NCBI GenBank assembly: GCA_016870215.1
Contig: VGCD01000019.1
Coordinates: 1-32,380, forward strand
From: Actinomycetota bacterium
GTDB taxonomy: Bacteria; Actinomycetota; Acidimicrobiia; Acidimicrobiales; Ilumatobacteraceae
Length of the DNA: 32,380 nt
Reading direction: 5' to 3'
Part shown: in pieces, positions 14,635 to 23,817 of the stretch
Layout: each line of letters starts with the position of its first letter
How positions within the stretch are numbered: position 1 is the first letter of the stretch
Program-made: the position numbers and the translations under genes
Notes under the pieces: model-generated
What the model was told of the DNA's origin: nothing
What the model saw: only the letters and a program-made list of their open reading frames with translations
Databases searched by the model: none

Positions 14635-16035
14635 TCAACTCTTTCGGGTTGCGTGGAAAATGGTTCGAGTACCACTTGACAGAAGCATCTTCGAACGGAC
14701 ATCGAAACGCTCGCCCAAAAGGCGCTCGAATTCGGCCAAGTTGAAATCTGAGTGGATGCCGTCACGCTTGTTCAGCAAGAGACGTTTCACCATTGGGTCG
14801 TCGGCATGTGGGAACTCGATAACGATCTCTGGGGTGAGATTACGCAACAAGTCGAGCTGAGCCGCCACCGGAATGTTGAAGGTGATGGCAACGTGGTGGA
14901 TGACAGCAAGGAACAACACCACATCTGGCTTGCCGCGGTCGAAGATGCCGGGTCGCTCGATTCCGCGCCAGCCGATTCCCCCACCAGAATCAGACAAGTC
15001 GACGTACAGCGGCAAGATTGACGTGTTCTTCTCATTTCGCAGTGACTGGTACAGACGATCGACTACGAGCGGGTCTGCGTCCATCGCAACAACGTGATCA
15101 GAGTGAGCAGAAGCAATACGGCTGAAGCGTCCGTCGTTGCAACCGATGTCCCACACCTGATGGCGATGGCTGGAGGCAACTGCATCACGTACGAATCGCT
15201 CTTTCTCATCAAGGCTGCTCTCGACATAGTGAGCACGTTCTGAATACTCAGACCATGTCGATTCTTTGTCATGCAGTGAAAGTTCGCCGACTAATTTCTC
15301 GAGTTTGCGCAAAGTCGCATCAAGTACCGCTGCGCTCATGCCCGCCTTCGCGCTTTGCTTTTTCACATCGACCTTGGTGTCTGCGAACTTGTTCTGTGCT
15401 GCTGCGTGCAACACAACGTGAATGAGGCGACCTTTGCGAGGGCGAAGAAGCTTCATGGGAAGCAACTTGCGCATGGTGTCGGGACTGACACCATTCACTG
15501 CACCTCGCATGAACGGCTGGAACTGAACACCGAGGTAGCTCTGCAGCATGAGCGGATACAAGAACATCTCACAGAACTGCTTGTAGCCGTACCAAGGATC
15601 AGTTGCTTTGCGCACTTCGAATGAACCTGCATCAATGAACACCGGCCGCGAACCCACGAATTGCACGTTGTATGGCGTTGCGTCCTTTACGCCCACCCCA
15701 TCTGCAAGCGCAGCACGCGTGAGGCGAAGCTGTGTGAGCGCAGCGTCCTTCAACATGTTGAAGGACCATTCATACGGGTAAGAAACAAACGGAAGCCGCG
15801 GATGACGCATTGCCGCAACCCATTCACTGTCGAGACCGACACTCGCCGAATCAACGAACTCAGACGCAATCAACTCGCCAGAGGCGAGGGCATCACTGAT
15901 GAACTTCTTTGACCACACCGCGTCGATATCCGACTTGCCCATTGCTGAGAAGCCGCGAATGACATCATCACCGGTGACGAATACCCGACTCAATGGGTCG
16001 CGAAACGACCCTTTATCGGCCGCGAGGTTCGACAT
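14635..16035 (-). CDS. Fusion of kinase-like N-terminal domain and class I SAM methyltransferase
   Basis: The protein is 466 residues from ATG 16035; the longer frame upstream only overlaps the small gene before it. The first half has YPYEWSFNMLKDAALTQL, then DATPYNVQF (118-126) and PVFIDAGSFE (131-140), which recall the catalytic loop and metal-binding Asp of small-molecule kinases. The second half is a Rossmann methyltransferase: VWDIGCNDGRFS (294-305) binds SAM, AMDADPLVV is the ribose-contact acidic loop, and LFLAVIHHV follows. The N-half assignment is a motif reading, not proof of kinase activity. It begins four bases after the mini-membrane gene and ends against the sulfatase-like gene, forming a tight three-gene operon. 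It probably modifies a lipid-linked or glycan intermediate at the membrane. Confidence 0.8.
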   Translation of the reverse strand: MSNLAADKGSFRDPLSRVFVTGDDVIRGFSAMGKSDIDAVWSKKFISDALASGELIASEFVDSASVGLDSEWVAAMRHPRLPFVSYPYEWSFNMLKDAALTQLRLTRAALADGVGVKDATPYNVQFVGSRPVFIDAGSFEVRKATDPWYGYKQFCEMFLYPLMLQSYLGVQFQPFMRGAVNGVSPDTMRKLLPMKLLRPRKGRLIHVVLHAAAQNKFADTKVDVKKQSAKAGMSAAVLDATLRKLEKLVGELSLHDKESTWSEYSERAHYVESSLDEKERFVRDAVASSHRHQVWDIGCNDGRFSRIASAHSDHVVAMDADPLVVDRLYQSLRNEKNTSILPLYVDLSDSGGGIGWRGIERPGIFDRGKPDVVLFLAVIHHVAITFNIPVAAQLDLLRNLTPEIVIEFPHADDPMVKRLLLNKRDGIHSDFNLAEFERLLGERFDVRSKMLLSSGTRTIFHATRKS

Positions 16036-16039
16036 TGAG

Positions 16040-16234
16040 TCAGTCGTGTGACGAGGAGTCGCCGTCAGATGATTCACCGGCGTCTGGCTCTTGACCACCC
16101 TTGCCAGTGAACTTCGACTTGAAGCGCTGCAGACCCATCTTGGCGGCAACACCGATTCCGGCAACGCCGCCGGCGATGGCGGTAACGATCATGCTGCCGG
16201 TACCGGCATCGAGGTAAGAGAACATGCTGGTCAC
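16040..16234 (-). CDS. YLDxGTGS mini-membrane protein
   Basis: This 64-residue protein starts at GTG 16234, with GGAG four bases upstream; ATG 16225 would give the shorter MFSYLDAGTGS start seen in relatives. YLDAGTGSM matches the YLDPGTGS N-terminus that I recall for small single-helix proteins beside sulfatase-like and methyltransferase genes; here Pro is Ala. One hydrophobic helix (about 15-33, rich in Gly/Ala) is followed by a basic patch (LQRFKSKFTGK) and an acidic Ser/Asp tail. It is first in the operon with the kinase/methyltransferase fusion and the membrane sulfatase. The likely role is a membrane scaffold or chaperone for those enzymes (inference). The function is undescribed as far as I know. 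Confidence 0.75.
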   Translation of the reverse strand: MTSMFSYLDAGTGSMIVTAIAGGVAGIGVAAKMGLQRFKSKFTGKGGQEPDAGESSDGDSSSHD

Positions 16235-16307
16235 GATACTCCGCCGAGGCGCGTCGGTAGGGGCAAACCAGCGGTGATTGCCGCAGAGGCATCGTTAGCA
16301 TCACGTC

Positions 16308-17462
16308 GTGACCAAACGCCCAGAAACTGACGCCGTCACGGCTGGACGGGAGAATCAGTGGCGCTCACTGTCGCCGGCGATGTGGCCTTCAACGGTGTGG
16401 TCATCAGAAGGCCTCGATGCCACCAATGCCCGTGCAACTGCACTTCGAAGTGACCAGTTCTACGGGCGTTATGCCAACCCAACTGTCAGCCAGTTCGAAT
16501 ATGCCGTTGCTGCACTCGAAGGCGCAGAAAGTGCAGTCGCGTTCGGCTCGGGCATGGGAGCTCTCGCATCGGTAGTACTCGCACTGTGCGGTTCTGGTTC
16601 ACATATCGTGGCGCAAGATTCCCTCTACGGCGGTACGTACTCCTTTCTCGAGGGACCCTGTCGGCGATTCGGAATAGACGTCACCTTCGTCGATGCAAAG
16701 GTTCCAGGTGCACTGACATCTGCAGTTGTACCTGGCAAGACGATGTTGGTGATCGCCGAAACGCCTTCCAATCCGTGTCTTGAACTTGTTGACCTTGAAG
16801 AACTTGGTGCCATCAGGGGGCCCTTCACTCTCGTCGACTCGACCCTCGGCACCCCGCTTGGTCAACAACCGTTGCGCCACGGTGTCGACTTGGTGCTGCA
16901 TTCAGCCACGAAAGGAATCGGCGGCCACAACGACGCGATGATCGGTGTGGTAGCCGGTGAGAAAGACCTCATTGATGCAGTGTGGCAATACGCGGTTCTT
17001 CATGGGGCCAGCGCATCGCCGTACGACGCACACAATGCGCTTCGCGGCATCAAGACACTTGATGTGCGCACCACTCGGCAAGCGGCATCAGCGTTGTCAT
17101 TGGCGACATCGCTCTCACGTCACCCTGCCGTGTCTGCAGTGCACTATCCATTTCTCGAATCGCACGCCCAACATGATCTCGCGCGAAAGCAAATGCGAAA
17201 CGGAGGTTCGGTTCTGTCATTTGACCTTCGCGGTGGCATCACCCACGCTCGTGCACTCATTGATTCACTCACGCTCGCCCGTCCTGCGACTTCTTTTGGC
17301 GGACCTGAGACATTGGTGTGTCACCCGGCAACCAGCACGCACGTCGGCATGCCACCTGATCTTCTCTCTCGCATCGGCATCACCAACGGACTTATTCGCG
17401 TGTCAGTTGGCCTCGAGCACTACGACGACATTCTGAACGACCTCGTCAAGACCCTCGGCTAA
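16308..17462 (+). CDS. Cys/Met-metabolism PLP enzyme (cystathionine gamma-synthase / lyase family)
   Basis: The protein is 384 residues from GTG 16308. Family signatures are present in order: YGRYANPT (PLP-phosphate Tyr/Arg), AFGSGMGAL, ETPSNP (residues 151-156), DSTLGTPLGQQPL with D177, and HSATKGIGGHND with PLP lysine K202. Members make or break cystathionine or use O-acyl-homoserine with sulphide or thiols. DST replaces the usual DNT, and the protein could be a gamma-synthase, gamma-lyase or sulfhydrylase. It diverges from the mini-membrane operon with 73 bases between starts and converges on the DUF1295 gene. No methionine genes are adjacent, so the exact reaction stays open. Confidence 0.88.
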   Translation: MTKRPETDAVTAGRENQWRSLSPAMWPSTVWSSEGLDATNARATALRSDQFYGRYANPTVSQFEYAVAALEGAESAVAFGSGMGALASVVLALCGSGSHIVAQDSLYGGTYSFLEGPCRRFGIDVTFVDAKVPGALTSAVVPGKTMLVIAETPSNPCLELVDLEELGAIRGPFTLVDSTLGTPLGQQPLRHGVDLVLHSATKGIGGHNDAMIGVVAGEKDLIDAVWQYAVLHGASASPYDAHNALRGIKTLDVRTTRQAASALSLATSLSRHPAVSAVHYPFLESHAQHDLARKQMRNGGSVLSFDLRGGITHARALIDSLTLARPATSFGGPETLVCHPATSTHVGMPPDLLSRIGITNGLIRVSVGLEHYDDILNDLVKTLG

Positions 17463-17486
17463 CCCTTCGCCCGACAGCGTCGCCGT

Positions 17487-18266
17487 TCAGACTTTTTTCG
17501 GTGGCCGCGGGAAGAATGCACTCGTTCGCGCCATGTACTCGGCGTAACCAGGCTTACGTTTCGCAAGTGACCGCTCGAGCATGGGCACGCCACTCACTTT
17601 TGTGAGAAACACAGTCATCACGACCGGTCCGATGAGGCCCCACGCCGCAGTGCCAGATTCGGCTGCGATGATTCCGATGCCCCACCACACGCAACTGTCT
17701 CCGAAATAGTTCGGGTGCCGAGTGAGGCTCCATAAGCCTTTGTCCATCACCAGCCCGGCATTCGACGCGTCAGCTTTGAAACGGCGTAACTGCAAGTCGC
17801 CCACGGCTTCGAACACGATGCCGACGACCCAGACCAAAAGCCCCATCACAGCTATCGGGCCGACGCTCGGTTCTGGGTCGGCATGTCCGAGCTGCACTGG
17901 CAATGACACGAGGAACATCACCACGCCTTGCAGGCCGAACACGGTTACCAAACTGACAAACGGAAATCTCCGGCCGTATCGCTTGCGCATGGCGACATAG
18001 CGCCAATCTTCACCGTGACCGATGTTGCGACGCGCGAGATATGAAGCAAGACGCACTCCCCATATTGACACAAGTGCAGTGATCATCCACTGGCGCGCGG
18101 AGTCTCCGTCAACAGTCAGTTGCATCACCCACGCGACCACCACGAAACCTGCGCCCCACACGATGTCGACAATCGAGGCATTCTTCAGCGCCACGCTCAC
18201 CAGCCATGTACCCACCATCACCACTGCAATGGCAAGTGCCGCATTCGTCATTGCGTCACCGAACAT
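17487..18266 (-). CDS. DUF1295 (steroid 5-alpha-reductase-like) membrane protein
   Basis: The protein is about 259 residues from ATG 18266, chosen because AGGAG lies at ideal distance; ATG 18272 touches that site and is unlikely. It has six or seven hydrophobic helices. NASIVDIVWGAGFVV and RRYGRRFP-like KRYGRRFPFVS lie early, and LWSLTRHPNYFGDSCVWWG lies in the C-terminal third, which is the DUF1295/isoprenylcysteine-methyltransferase-type signature for an NADPH- or SAM-using membrane enzyme. Its start overlaps the stop of the acyltransferase before it, so the two are co-translated. That pairing suggests a lipid-modifying role (inference). The substrate is unknown. Confidence 0.88.
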   Translation of the reverse strand: MFGDAMTNAALAIAVVMVGTWLVSVALKNASIVDIVWGAGFVVVAWVMQLTVDGDSARQWMITALVSIWGVRLASYLARRNIGHGEDWRYVAMRKRYGRRFPFVSLVTVFGLQGVVMFLVSLPVQLGHADPEPSVGPIAVMGLLVWVVGIVFEAVGDLQLRRFKADASNAGLVMDKGLWSLTRHPNYFGDSCVWWGIGIIAAESGTAAWGLIGPVVMTVFLTKVSGVPMLERSLAKRKPGYAEYMARTSAFFPRPPKKV

Positions 18267-18268
18267 AT

Positions 18269-19300
18269 TCATCTCCTGACCAGAAGGTCGTGAACCTTCG
18301 CATCGATATCCAACCACACCGAATCAATCCAGGTGGCAAGCGGCTGTCCCGCCAAGTTGTGACGCATGTGTGGCTCAATGGCGACGTGCACATCCACTGG
18401 TCTCTCGCTCAACTGTCGGATGATGCCACCGAATGTGTCCATACCTTCGAACCCCACATGCCAGACCACCACCACATTTCCTTCGGGCACCGCATCGAAC
18501 AGCGCGGCAGCACCGGCGACTTTCGGCGGCAACACATGCCGCAGTGCACGAAGTCGACTAGCGCGGTCACCGTCTCGCCTTTCCATCTTGTCGAGCAAGC
18601 GTTCGCGTTTTTCCGGATTGGCACGTGTGCCTTCCGGAAAGATGACAGCGACATCATTTGCACCCATCCCTCGGGCCATAGCTTTGATGCCATCAAGTTC
18701 CAAGTTCGTGTCGGGCGATGATCTGTCGATGAAATAATTCGGTATCCGCCGGCCGACAATGTCGAGACACGGATCAAAGGAAAGTTCTTTCTTCAACACG
18801 TATCGGGGCCGAAGACCAGCCTGAGAACCAAAGAGCCAAGCACTCACCAATGAATCAGCAAGGCTGGCATGTCGACACAATGCAATGACAGGACCAGGTG
18901 GAATGTCGTCAAGTCCACTGACGTTGATGCGCACACCACAGGTTGCTCGAAGCGAACCAATCAGTCGAGACGCCCACCATCGTTGTAGTGCGTAGTGAGC
19001 TTCCGTCGAAGACGATTGTCCGATGAGCCACAATCCCCCTGCGACGATCACTCCGATGCTTTCGAGCCAGGCCCAACACGTCGCGAAACTGAGAAGTCGA
19101 GCAACCGGACATCGGAATCGTCGGCGCACGATGTCGACCAACAACGACAGCGGCAACCAGAGTGGGCTCAATGCTGTCAACGCGATGGCACCCACAATGA
19201 CGGCCGGAACTGTCACCACACGGCGTTTGAATGTCGCCCCCACGAGGCGCAGATTATCCCTGTCGTCCTCATCGGGGTCCCCAAACCCCTTGATTTCCAA
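18269..19300 (-). CDS. PlsC-type 1-acylglycerol-3-phosphate acyltransferase-like protein
   Basis: The protein is about 343 residues. Two hydrophobic helices (roughly 30-55 and 80-105) precede the catalytic region. CRHASLADS carries the His-x4-Asp catalytic pair of acyltransferases (the usual first Asn is Arg), YVLKKELSFDP follows, then NYFIDR, and VAVIFPEGTR is the glycerol-phosphate-binding motif. It should transfer an acyl chain to a lyso-phospholipid or related acceptor at the membrane. The start is uncertain: TTG 19300 is used here, GTG 19243 and TTG 19351 are in frame, and the last would run into the divergent molybdenum hydroxylase. It is coupled to the DUF1295 gene by a stop-start overlap. 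Confidence 0.8.
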   Translation of the reverse strand: MEIKGFGDPDEDDRDNLRLVGATFKRRVVTVPAVIVGAIALTALSPLWLPLSLLVDIVRRRFRCPVARLLSFATCWAWLESIGVIVAGGLWLIGQSSSTEAHYALQRWWASRLIGSLRATCGVRINVSGLDDIPPGPVIALCRHASLADSLVSAWLFGSQAGLRPRYVLKKELSFDPCLDIVGRRIPNYFIDRSSPDTNLELDGIKAMARGMGANDVAVIFPEGTRANPEKRERLLDKMERRDGDRASRLRALRHVLPPKVAGAAALFDAVPEGNVVVVWHVGFEGMDTFGGIIRQLSERPVDVHVAIEPHMRHNLAGQPLATWIDSVWLDIDAKVHDLLVRR

Positions 19301-19321
19301 AGGTTTCCGCTTTACAAATCG

Positions 19322-19335
19322 TATAAAGTTCAACC
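19322..19335 (+). promoter_or_regulatory. Candidate -10 element for leaderless molybdenum hydroxylase transcript
   Basis: TATAAA at 19322-19327 ends eight bases before ATG 19336, so transcription would begin at or next to the start codon. Leaderless mRNAs are common in actinobacteria, and there is no ribosome site before this ATG. No good -35 is seen. The reverse strand reads TTTATA here and may serve the divergent acyltransferase gene. Confidence 0.35.
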
Positions 19336-21948
19336 ATGAGCATTGACGCAAGCTCCGTCACCGGCCAGGTCGCTGGCCCGGCAGTCGACCTCGTCGTCAA
19401 CGGCACTCCGGTCACGGTGTCGGGCTCTCACCCTCACCTGTTGTCAGCGTTGCGCGACGAACTGAACGTCACCTCTCCCAAAGACGGCTGCTCTCCCTCT
19501 GGCCAATGTGGTTGCTGCACCGTGATGATTGACGGCAAAGCACAGGTGTCATGTCAATACCCAATTGAAAAGACACGTGGCAAGAACATCACCACGCTTG
19601 AAGGCCTTCCGGATGACGAACGGGATACGTATGCCAACGCTTTCGCGGCATGCGGTGGATTGCAGTGTGGCTTCTGCATTCCCGGAATCGTGATGCGTGC
19701 CAAGTCGCAAGTCGACAAAAAGGGTGCCGAATTAAAGCGCGAGGACATGGCTCGACACCTCGGCGCCCATCTCTGTCGCTGCACCGGCTATGTGAAGGTG
19801 CTCGATGCGATCGATGCAGTAGCCAAAGGCGTGCCAGTGTCGCCCTCCCTTCCTGGTGGTGTCGGATCACGAGGCATCAAGTACGAAGCATCCGAGTTGG
19901 CACTCGGTGACCGCGGCTACGTCGACGACATTCGTGTCGACGGCATGTTGCATGCCGCACTTCATCTCACAGAACACGCACGCGCGGAAATTCTTGCAAT
20001 CGACACCAGCGAGGCCGAAGCAACCGAAGGTGTACACGCTGTCTACACAGCTGCCGATGTGCCCGGTGACCTTCGCGTTGGCCTCATACATAAAGACTGG
20101 CCGGTGTTCATACCAGTTGGAGGTCGTACTTCATTTGCCGGCGACGTTCTTGCCATTGTCGTCGCGGACAATCGCATGATTGCTCGAGCAGCTGCACAGA
20201 AAGTTCGCGTCACATACTCCCCGCTTCGCGCAATCGTCGATGCACACGCAGCAGTCGAAGACACGGAAATTGCCGTATGGGGCACAAACGACAATGTGTT
20301 GTCTCGCAGCGAATACATGCGTGGTGACGTCGATACAGCTTTGGCCTCCAGCGCGCATGTCGTCTCAGAGACTTTTCAGACGCAGCGCATCGAGCATGCG
20401 TTCCTCGAGCCAGAATCAACGCTTGCTGTTCCCGACACCACCAAGGGCGACATGCACGTGTACAGCGGTGGTCAGGGTGTGTGGGACGACCGAGACCAAA
20501 TCTGTGCAGTGCTCGCCGTTGACAAGTCCAAAGTCACCGTCGAGTTGGTGTCCAATGGCGGCGCTTTCGGTGGCAAAGAAGACATGTCGAACCAAGCCCA
20601 AACGGCACTTGCTGCGTGGAAGCTTCAACGTCCGGTGAAGTGCACACTGTCACGCGAAGAGAGCTTGCTGATTCACGCCAAGCGGCATCCCATTCACATG
20701 CAGTACACAGTCGGCTGCGACGCGAACGGAATGCTGACTGCTGTACGTGCGCGCATGGTTGGCGACTCTGGTGCGTATGCGAGTGTCGGCATGAAGGTGC
20801 TTGAGCGCGCAGCTGGGCACGCGACAGGTCCGTATCACACGCCAACTGTCGACGTTCAGGCGATCGCAGCGCGCACGAACAACCCCGTGTGTGGTGCGTT
20901 CCGTGGGTTCGGCGCCAACCAGGCACAGTTCGCCATGGAAGGCTGCCTCGACCGTCTCGCTGAAAAAGTCGGCATCGATGGATGGGACATTCGCAAGCGC
21001 AATGTCATCCGGCCCGGCATGGTGTGGGGCCCCGGTCAAATCATGGACGACGGTTGTCTTGGTGCAGAAACTTGCCTCGATGCGATCAAGCCACATTTCG
21101 ATGCAGCCGTTGCGCAAGGTCGCGCCGCCGGACTTGGTCTTGGTTTGAAGAACTCGGGCCTCGGCAATGGATTCCGCGAAGTGACACGCGCAGTCGTGCG
21201 CTTTTGCAGCGACGGAACAGTTGAGGTTCGCCACGGTTGGACCGAAATGGGCCAAGGCGTACACACGGTTGCACTGCAGGTGGCCGTGGAAGAGCTTGGC
21301 ATTGATGCATCTTCCATTCGCGTCATCGTCGACACCACACGAGAACTCGGATTCGGTCAAACCACCGGTAGCCGTGGAACTCTCATGGCAGCGGCAAGCG
21401 TGAAGCGAGCCTGCGAACTCGCCGATGCTGGCGGTCGCCAACTCGATGTCGACTACACCGGCGAATATGTCATTGACTGGACCCAACACCTTGGTGAACC
21501 AGGTGTCGACCACCCCACCATCCACTCGACCTTTGGCTATGCGGCACAACTTGTGGTGATGGACAAATCAACGCAAAACATCGACAAGGTTGTCGCCGTG
21601 CATGACGTCGGGCGTGCAGTCAACCCGACACTGTGTGAGGGCCAAGTTGAAGGGGCGGTACACATGGGCCTCGGATACGCACTCACCGAAGACTTCCCCA
21701 GCGACGAAAATGGGTTTCCCACCAACATGACATTGCGTTCGCTCGGCATTCTTCGTGCAAAAGATGTGCCGCAGATCGATGTCCAACTTGTCGAATGTCC
21801 GCAACCGAACAGCCCGTATGGCATCAAGGGGGTCGGCGAAATCGGCCTGGTTCCCACCGCCCCTGCAGTGGCTGAAGCACTTCGTCAAAGCGACGGACAA
21901 TGGCGCACCACATTGCCGATGAAGCCGAAGAATTCGAACGACGACTGA
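19336..21948 (+). CDS. Xanthine dehydrogenase-family molybdenum hydroxylase (fused 2Fe-2S and Mo domains, no FAD)
   Basis: The protein is 870 residues. The N-terminus binds two iron-sulphur clusters: [11 protein letters not shown] plus C73 for one, and C111/C114 with C147/C149 (CRCTGY) for the other. The rest is the molybdopterin region with [41 protein letters not shown] and GVGEIGL, whose E835 is the catalytic Glu. The order matches the D. gigas aldehyde oxidoreductase type and 'selenium-dependent' XDH relatives rather than three-subunit xanthine dehydrogenase. No FAD-domain gene is adjacent, so the electron acceptor must come from elsewhere. It hydroxylates an N-heterocycle or oxidises an aldehyde. 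An LLM F420 enzyme follows 16 bases later in the same operon. Confidence 0.92.
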   Translation: MSIDASSVTGQVAGPAVDLVVNGTPVTVSGSHPHLLSALRDELNVTSPKDGCSPSGQCGCCTVMIDGKAQVSCQYPIEKTRGKNITTLEGLPDDERDTYANAFAACGGLQCGFCIPGIVMRAKSQVDKKGAELKREDMARHLGAHLCRCTGYVKVLDAIDAVAKGVPVSPSLPGGVGSRGIKYEASELALGDRGYVDDIRVDGMLHAALHLTEHARAEILAIDTSEAEATEGVHAVYTAADVPGDLRVGLIHKDWPVFIPVGGRTSFAGDVLAIVVADNRMIARAAAQKVRVTYSPLRAIVDAHAAVEDTEIAVWGTNDNVLSRSEYMRGDVDTALASSAHVVSETFQTQRIEHAFLEPESTLAVPDTTKGDMHVYSGGQGVWDDRDQICAVLAVDKSKVTVELVSNGGAFGGKEDMSNQAQTALAAWKLQRPVKCTLSREESLLIHAKRHPIHMQYTVGCDANGMLTAVRARMVGDSGAYASVGMKVLERAAGHATGPYHTPTVDVQAIAARTNNPVCGAFRGFGANQAQFAMEGCLDRLAEKVGIDGWDIRKRNVIRPGMVWGPGQIMDDGCLGAETCLDAIKPHFDAAVAQGRAAGLGLGLKNSGLGNGFREVTRAVVRFCSDGTVEVRHGWTEMGQGVHTVALQVAVEELGIDASSIRVIVDTTRELGFGQTTGSRGTLMAAASVKRACELADAGGRQLDVDYTGEYVIDWTQHLGEPGVDHPTIHSTFGYAAQLVVMDKSTQNIDKVVAVHDVGRAVNPTLCEGQVEGAVHMGLGYALTEDFPSDENGFPTNMTLRSLGILRAKDVPQIDVQLVECPQPNSPYGIKGVGEIGLVPTAPAVAEALRQSDGQWRTTLPMKPKNSNDD

Positions 21949-21964
21949 CCGACACGGAGACACC

Positions 21965-22966
21965 ATGACATCACCTGCTGCCATTTATCTGCAAGACGCA
22001 CACCCCATCCGCGAGGGCATGGAGTACACCAAGTATGCAGAGGCAAAAGGCTTTGAAGCGGTGTGGCAGGCGGATAGTCGTCTCGTACGTGACGCAATCG
22101 TGCCGATGTCTGCATTTGCTTCCGTCACCGACACCATCAAGATCGGCTCTGGCGTGGTCGATTGTTGGACACGCAACCCTGCCCGTCTCGCCGCCACTTT
22201 CAGCACACTCGATGACCTCGCGCCTGGTCGTGTGATTCTCGGCATCGGCGCATGGTGGGATCCACTCGCAGAGAAAGTGGGCATCAGCCGCGCCAAACCA
22301 ATTCGTGCGATGCGTGAGATCATCACTGCTGTACGGGCGCTGCTTCACAACGAAACGGTCACCTTCCACGGTGAGTTCGTGCAGCTCGATGGAGTCGAGC
22401 TGGACTACGTGTACCAAGACCGACGTGCGAAAGATGTTCCCATCTACCTCGGCGCAACCGGCATGCAGATGATGGAGCTAGCCGGCGAAATCGCAGATGG
22501 AGTGGTTCTCAACTACCTCGTGTCGCCCGACTACAACAAGACCGCAATCGAGCACCTTGCAAAAGGTGCTGAGCGAGCAGAACGCAAGTGGGAAGACATC
22601 GACCGACCACAACTGGTGGTGTGCTCAGTGCACGAAGATCGAAAGACAGCGCTCGATATGGCGCGACTCATGGTCACCCAGTACCTCGGACAACAGCCCC
22701 ACATCATGAAGGCTTCTGGTGTTCCACAGTCCTTGCTCGACAAGGTCGGCGAAGTGCTCACCTGGCCTGCAACACATGAACAAGTGGAAGCTGCCTCAAA
22801 GTTGGTACCTGATGAAATCGTGCAAATGCTCACGGCATCTGGCACACCAGATGACGCTCGCGCCAAGGTTCGCGAATACATGCGCGACGGTGCAACGTGT
22901 CCGATTTTGTATCCGCTCGGAGACGTGAAGGCAATGATTGACGCCTTCTCTGGTTGGCAAGCCTGA
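21965..22966 (+). CDS. LLM-class F420-dependent oxidoreductase (Mer-like)
   Basis: The protein is 333 residues from ATG 21965, with GGAG eight bases upstream. It is a luciferase-like barrel with [60 protein letters not shown] and [20 protein letters not shown], close to methylenetetrahydromethanopterin-reductase-like members. It would use F420 for hydride transfer. The 16-base gap to the molybdenum hydroxylase makes one operon, so the two enzymes may act in sequence on the same ring compound (inference). The actual substrate is unknown. Confidence 0.9.
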   Translation: MTSPAAIYLQDAHPIREGMEYTKYAEAKGFEAVWQADSRLVRDAIVPMSAFASVTDTIKIGSGVVDCWTRNPARLAATFSTLDDLAPGRVILGIGAWWDPLAEKVGISRAKPIRAMREIITAVRALLHNETVTFHGEFVQLDGVELDYVYQDRRAKDVPIYLGATGMQMMELAGEIADGVVLNYLVSPDYNKTAIEHLAKGAERAERKWEDIDRPQLVVCSVHEDRKTALDMARLMVTQYLGQQPHIMKASGVPQSLLDKVGEVLTWPATHEQVEAASKLVPDEIVQMLTASGTPDDARAKVREYMRDGATCPILYPLGDVKAMIDAFSGWQA

Positions 22967-22993
22967 TTCGACAGAACAAGTGACGTTCACGCG

Positions 22994-23773
22994 TCATGCA
23001 TCAGGAAGTGCAGGGGCCCACGGGTAACCGTTGATGTGAGACCCACCGTCGACGAACAAAGTGTTGCCAGTCACATAGCGGCAGTCATCGCTCGCCAAGA
23101 ACAACACCACGGGTGCGATGTCGTCGTACGGGTCTCCTATGCGACCCATGGGGTTACCTGCATCGGCCATCTTTTCCATCTCAGGGTTCTGCGCCATGAC
23201 GCGTCGGAAAGCCGCGCTCTTGGCACCGGGACACACGGCGTTGACTGTGACGCCAGTGGGAGCCCACTCGCGAGCCGCTGTACGCGTGAGCGTACGCAGT
23301 GCTTCTTTGCCGACGTTGTACTCGAGAGTGCCGATGTGAGCATTGACACCATTCAATGAACACATGTTGACGACGCGGCCCCATCCGTTCGCCTTCATGT
23401 GTGTGAACGCAGCGCGCATCGACCAATAGGCGGCATAAAACGTCATGTCGAAGCCGTGTTGCAAAGACTCTGGCGACTTCAACTCAACACGCGTCATCGT
23501 GCCACCACCCCACGCGTTATTCACCAGAATATCAATGGCACCGAACCGCTCGACGGCTCGTGCCACCATCGCCTCATTATCTTCACGTCGACACACGTCG
23601 ACACGCATGAATTCGACACCGGAAAGAGACGAAGCAAGTGCTTCACCCTGTTCAGCGTCGATGTCGGCAAGAAGGACGCGAGCACCCTCTTCTGCAAACC
23701 GGCGCGCGACTCCGGCACCAATGCCATCGGCTCCACCAGTGACGACCGCAACTTTTCCCTCAATTCGTCCCAC
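22994..23773 (-). CDS. Short-chain dehydrogenase/reductase (SDR)
   Basis: The protein is about 259 residues if it starts at GTG 23773 (MGRIEGKVAVVTGG); the frame extends to 23830 but that would overlap the divergent aminotransferase start. TGGADGIG is the cofactor loop, LLADIDAE ends the second strand (Asp favouring NAD), NNAWGGG is the NNAG-like motif, NMCSLNG carries the catalytic Ser, and YNVGKEA holds the Tyr-Lys pair. VTGNTLFVDGGSH is the usual C-terminal segment. A complete classical SDR, it reduces or oxidises an alcohol or ketone. It converges on the LLM gene with 27 bases between stops. Confidence 0.88.
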   Translation of the reverse strand: MGRIEGKVAVVTGGADGIGAGVARRFAEEGARVLLADIDAEQGEALASSLSGVEFMRVDVCRREDNEAMVARAVERFGAIDILVNNAWGGGTMTRVELKSPESLQHGFDMTFYAAYWSMRAAFTHMKANGWGRVVNMCSLNGVNAHIGTLEYNVGKEALRTLTRTAAREWAPTGVTVNAVCPGAKSAAFRRVMAQNPEMEKMADAGNPMGRIGDPYDDIAPVVLFLASDDCRYVTGNTLFVDGGSHINGYPWAPALPDA

Positions 23774-23817
23774 ATCGCGAACACTACTGAGCACTAACCG
23801 CCGAATACGCTTGAGAC

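Noticed and set aside
20650-21549. Minus-strand frame of 299 codons
   Set aside because: It is antisense to the molybdenum hydroxylase, whose motifs run through the whole stretch.
22981-22996. Short hairpin TGACG/CGTCA between convergent genes as a terminator
   Set aside because: The stem is only five pairs with no T tract and overlaps a stop codon; too weak to call.
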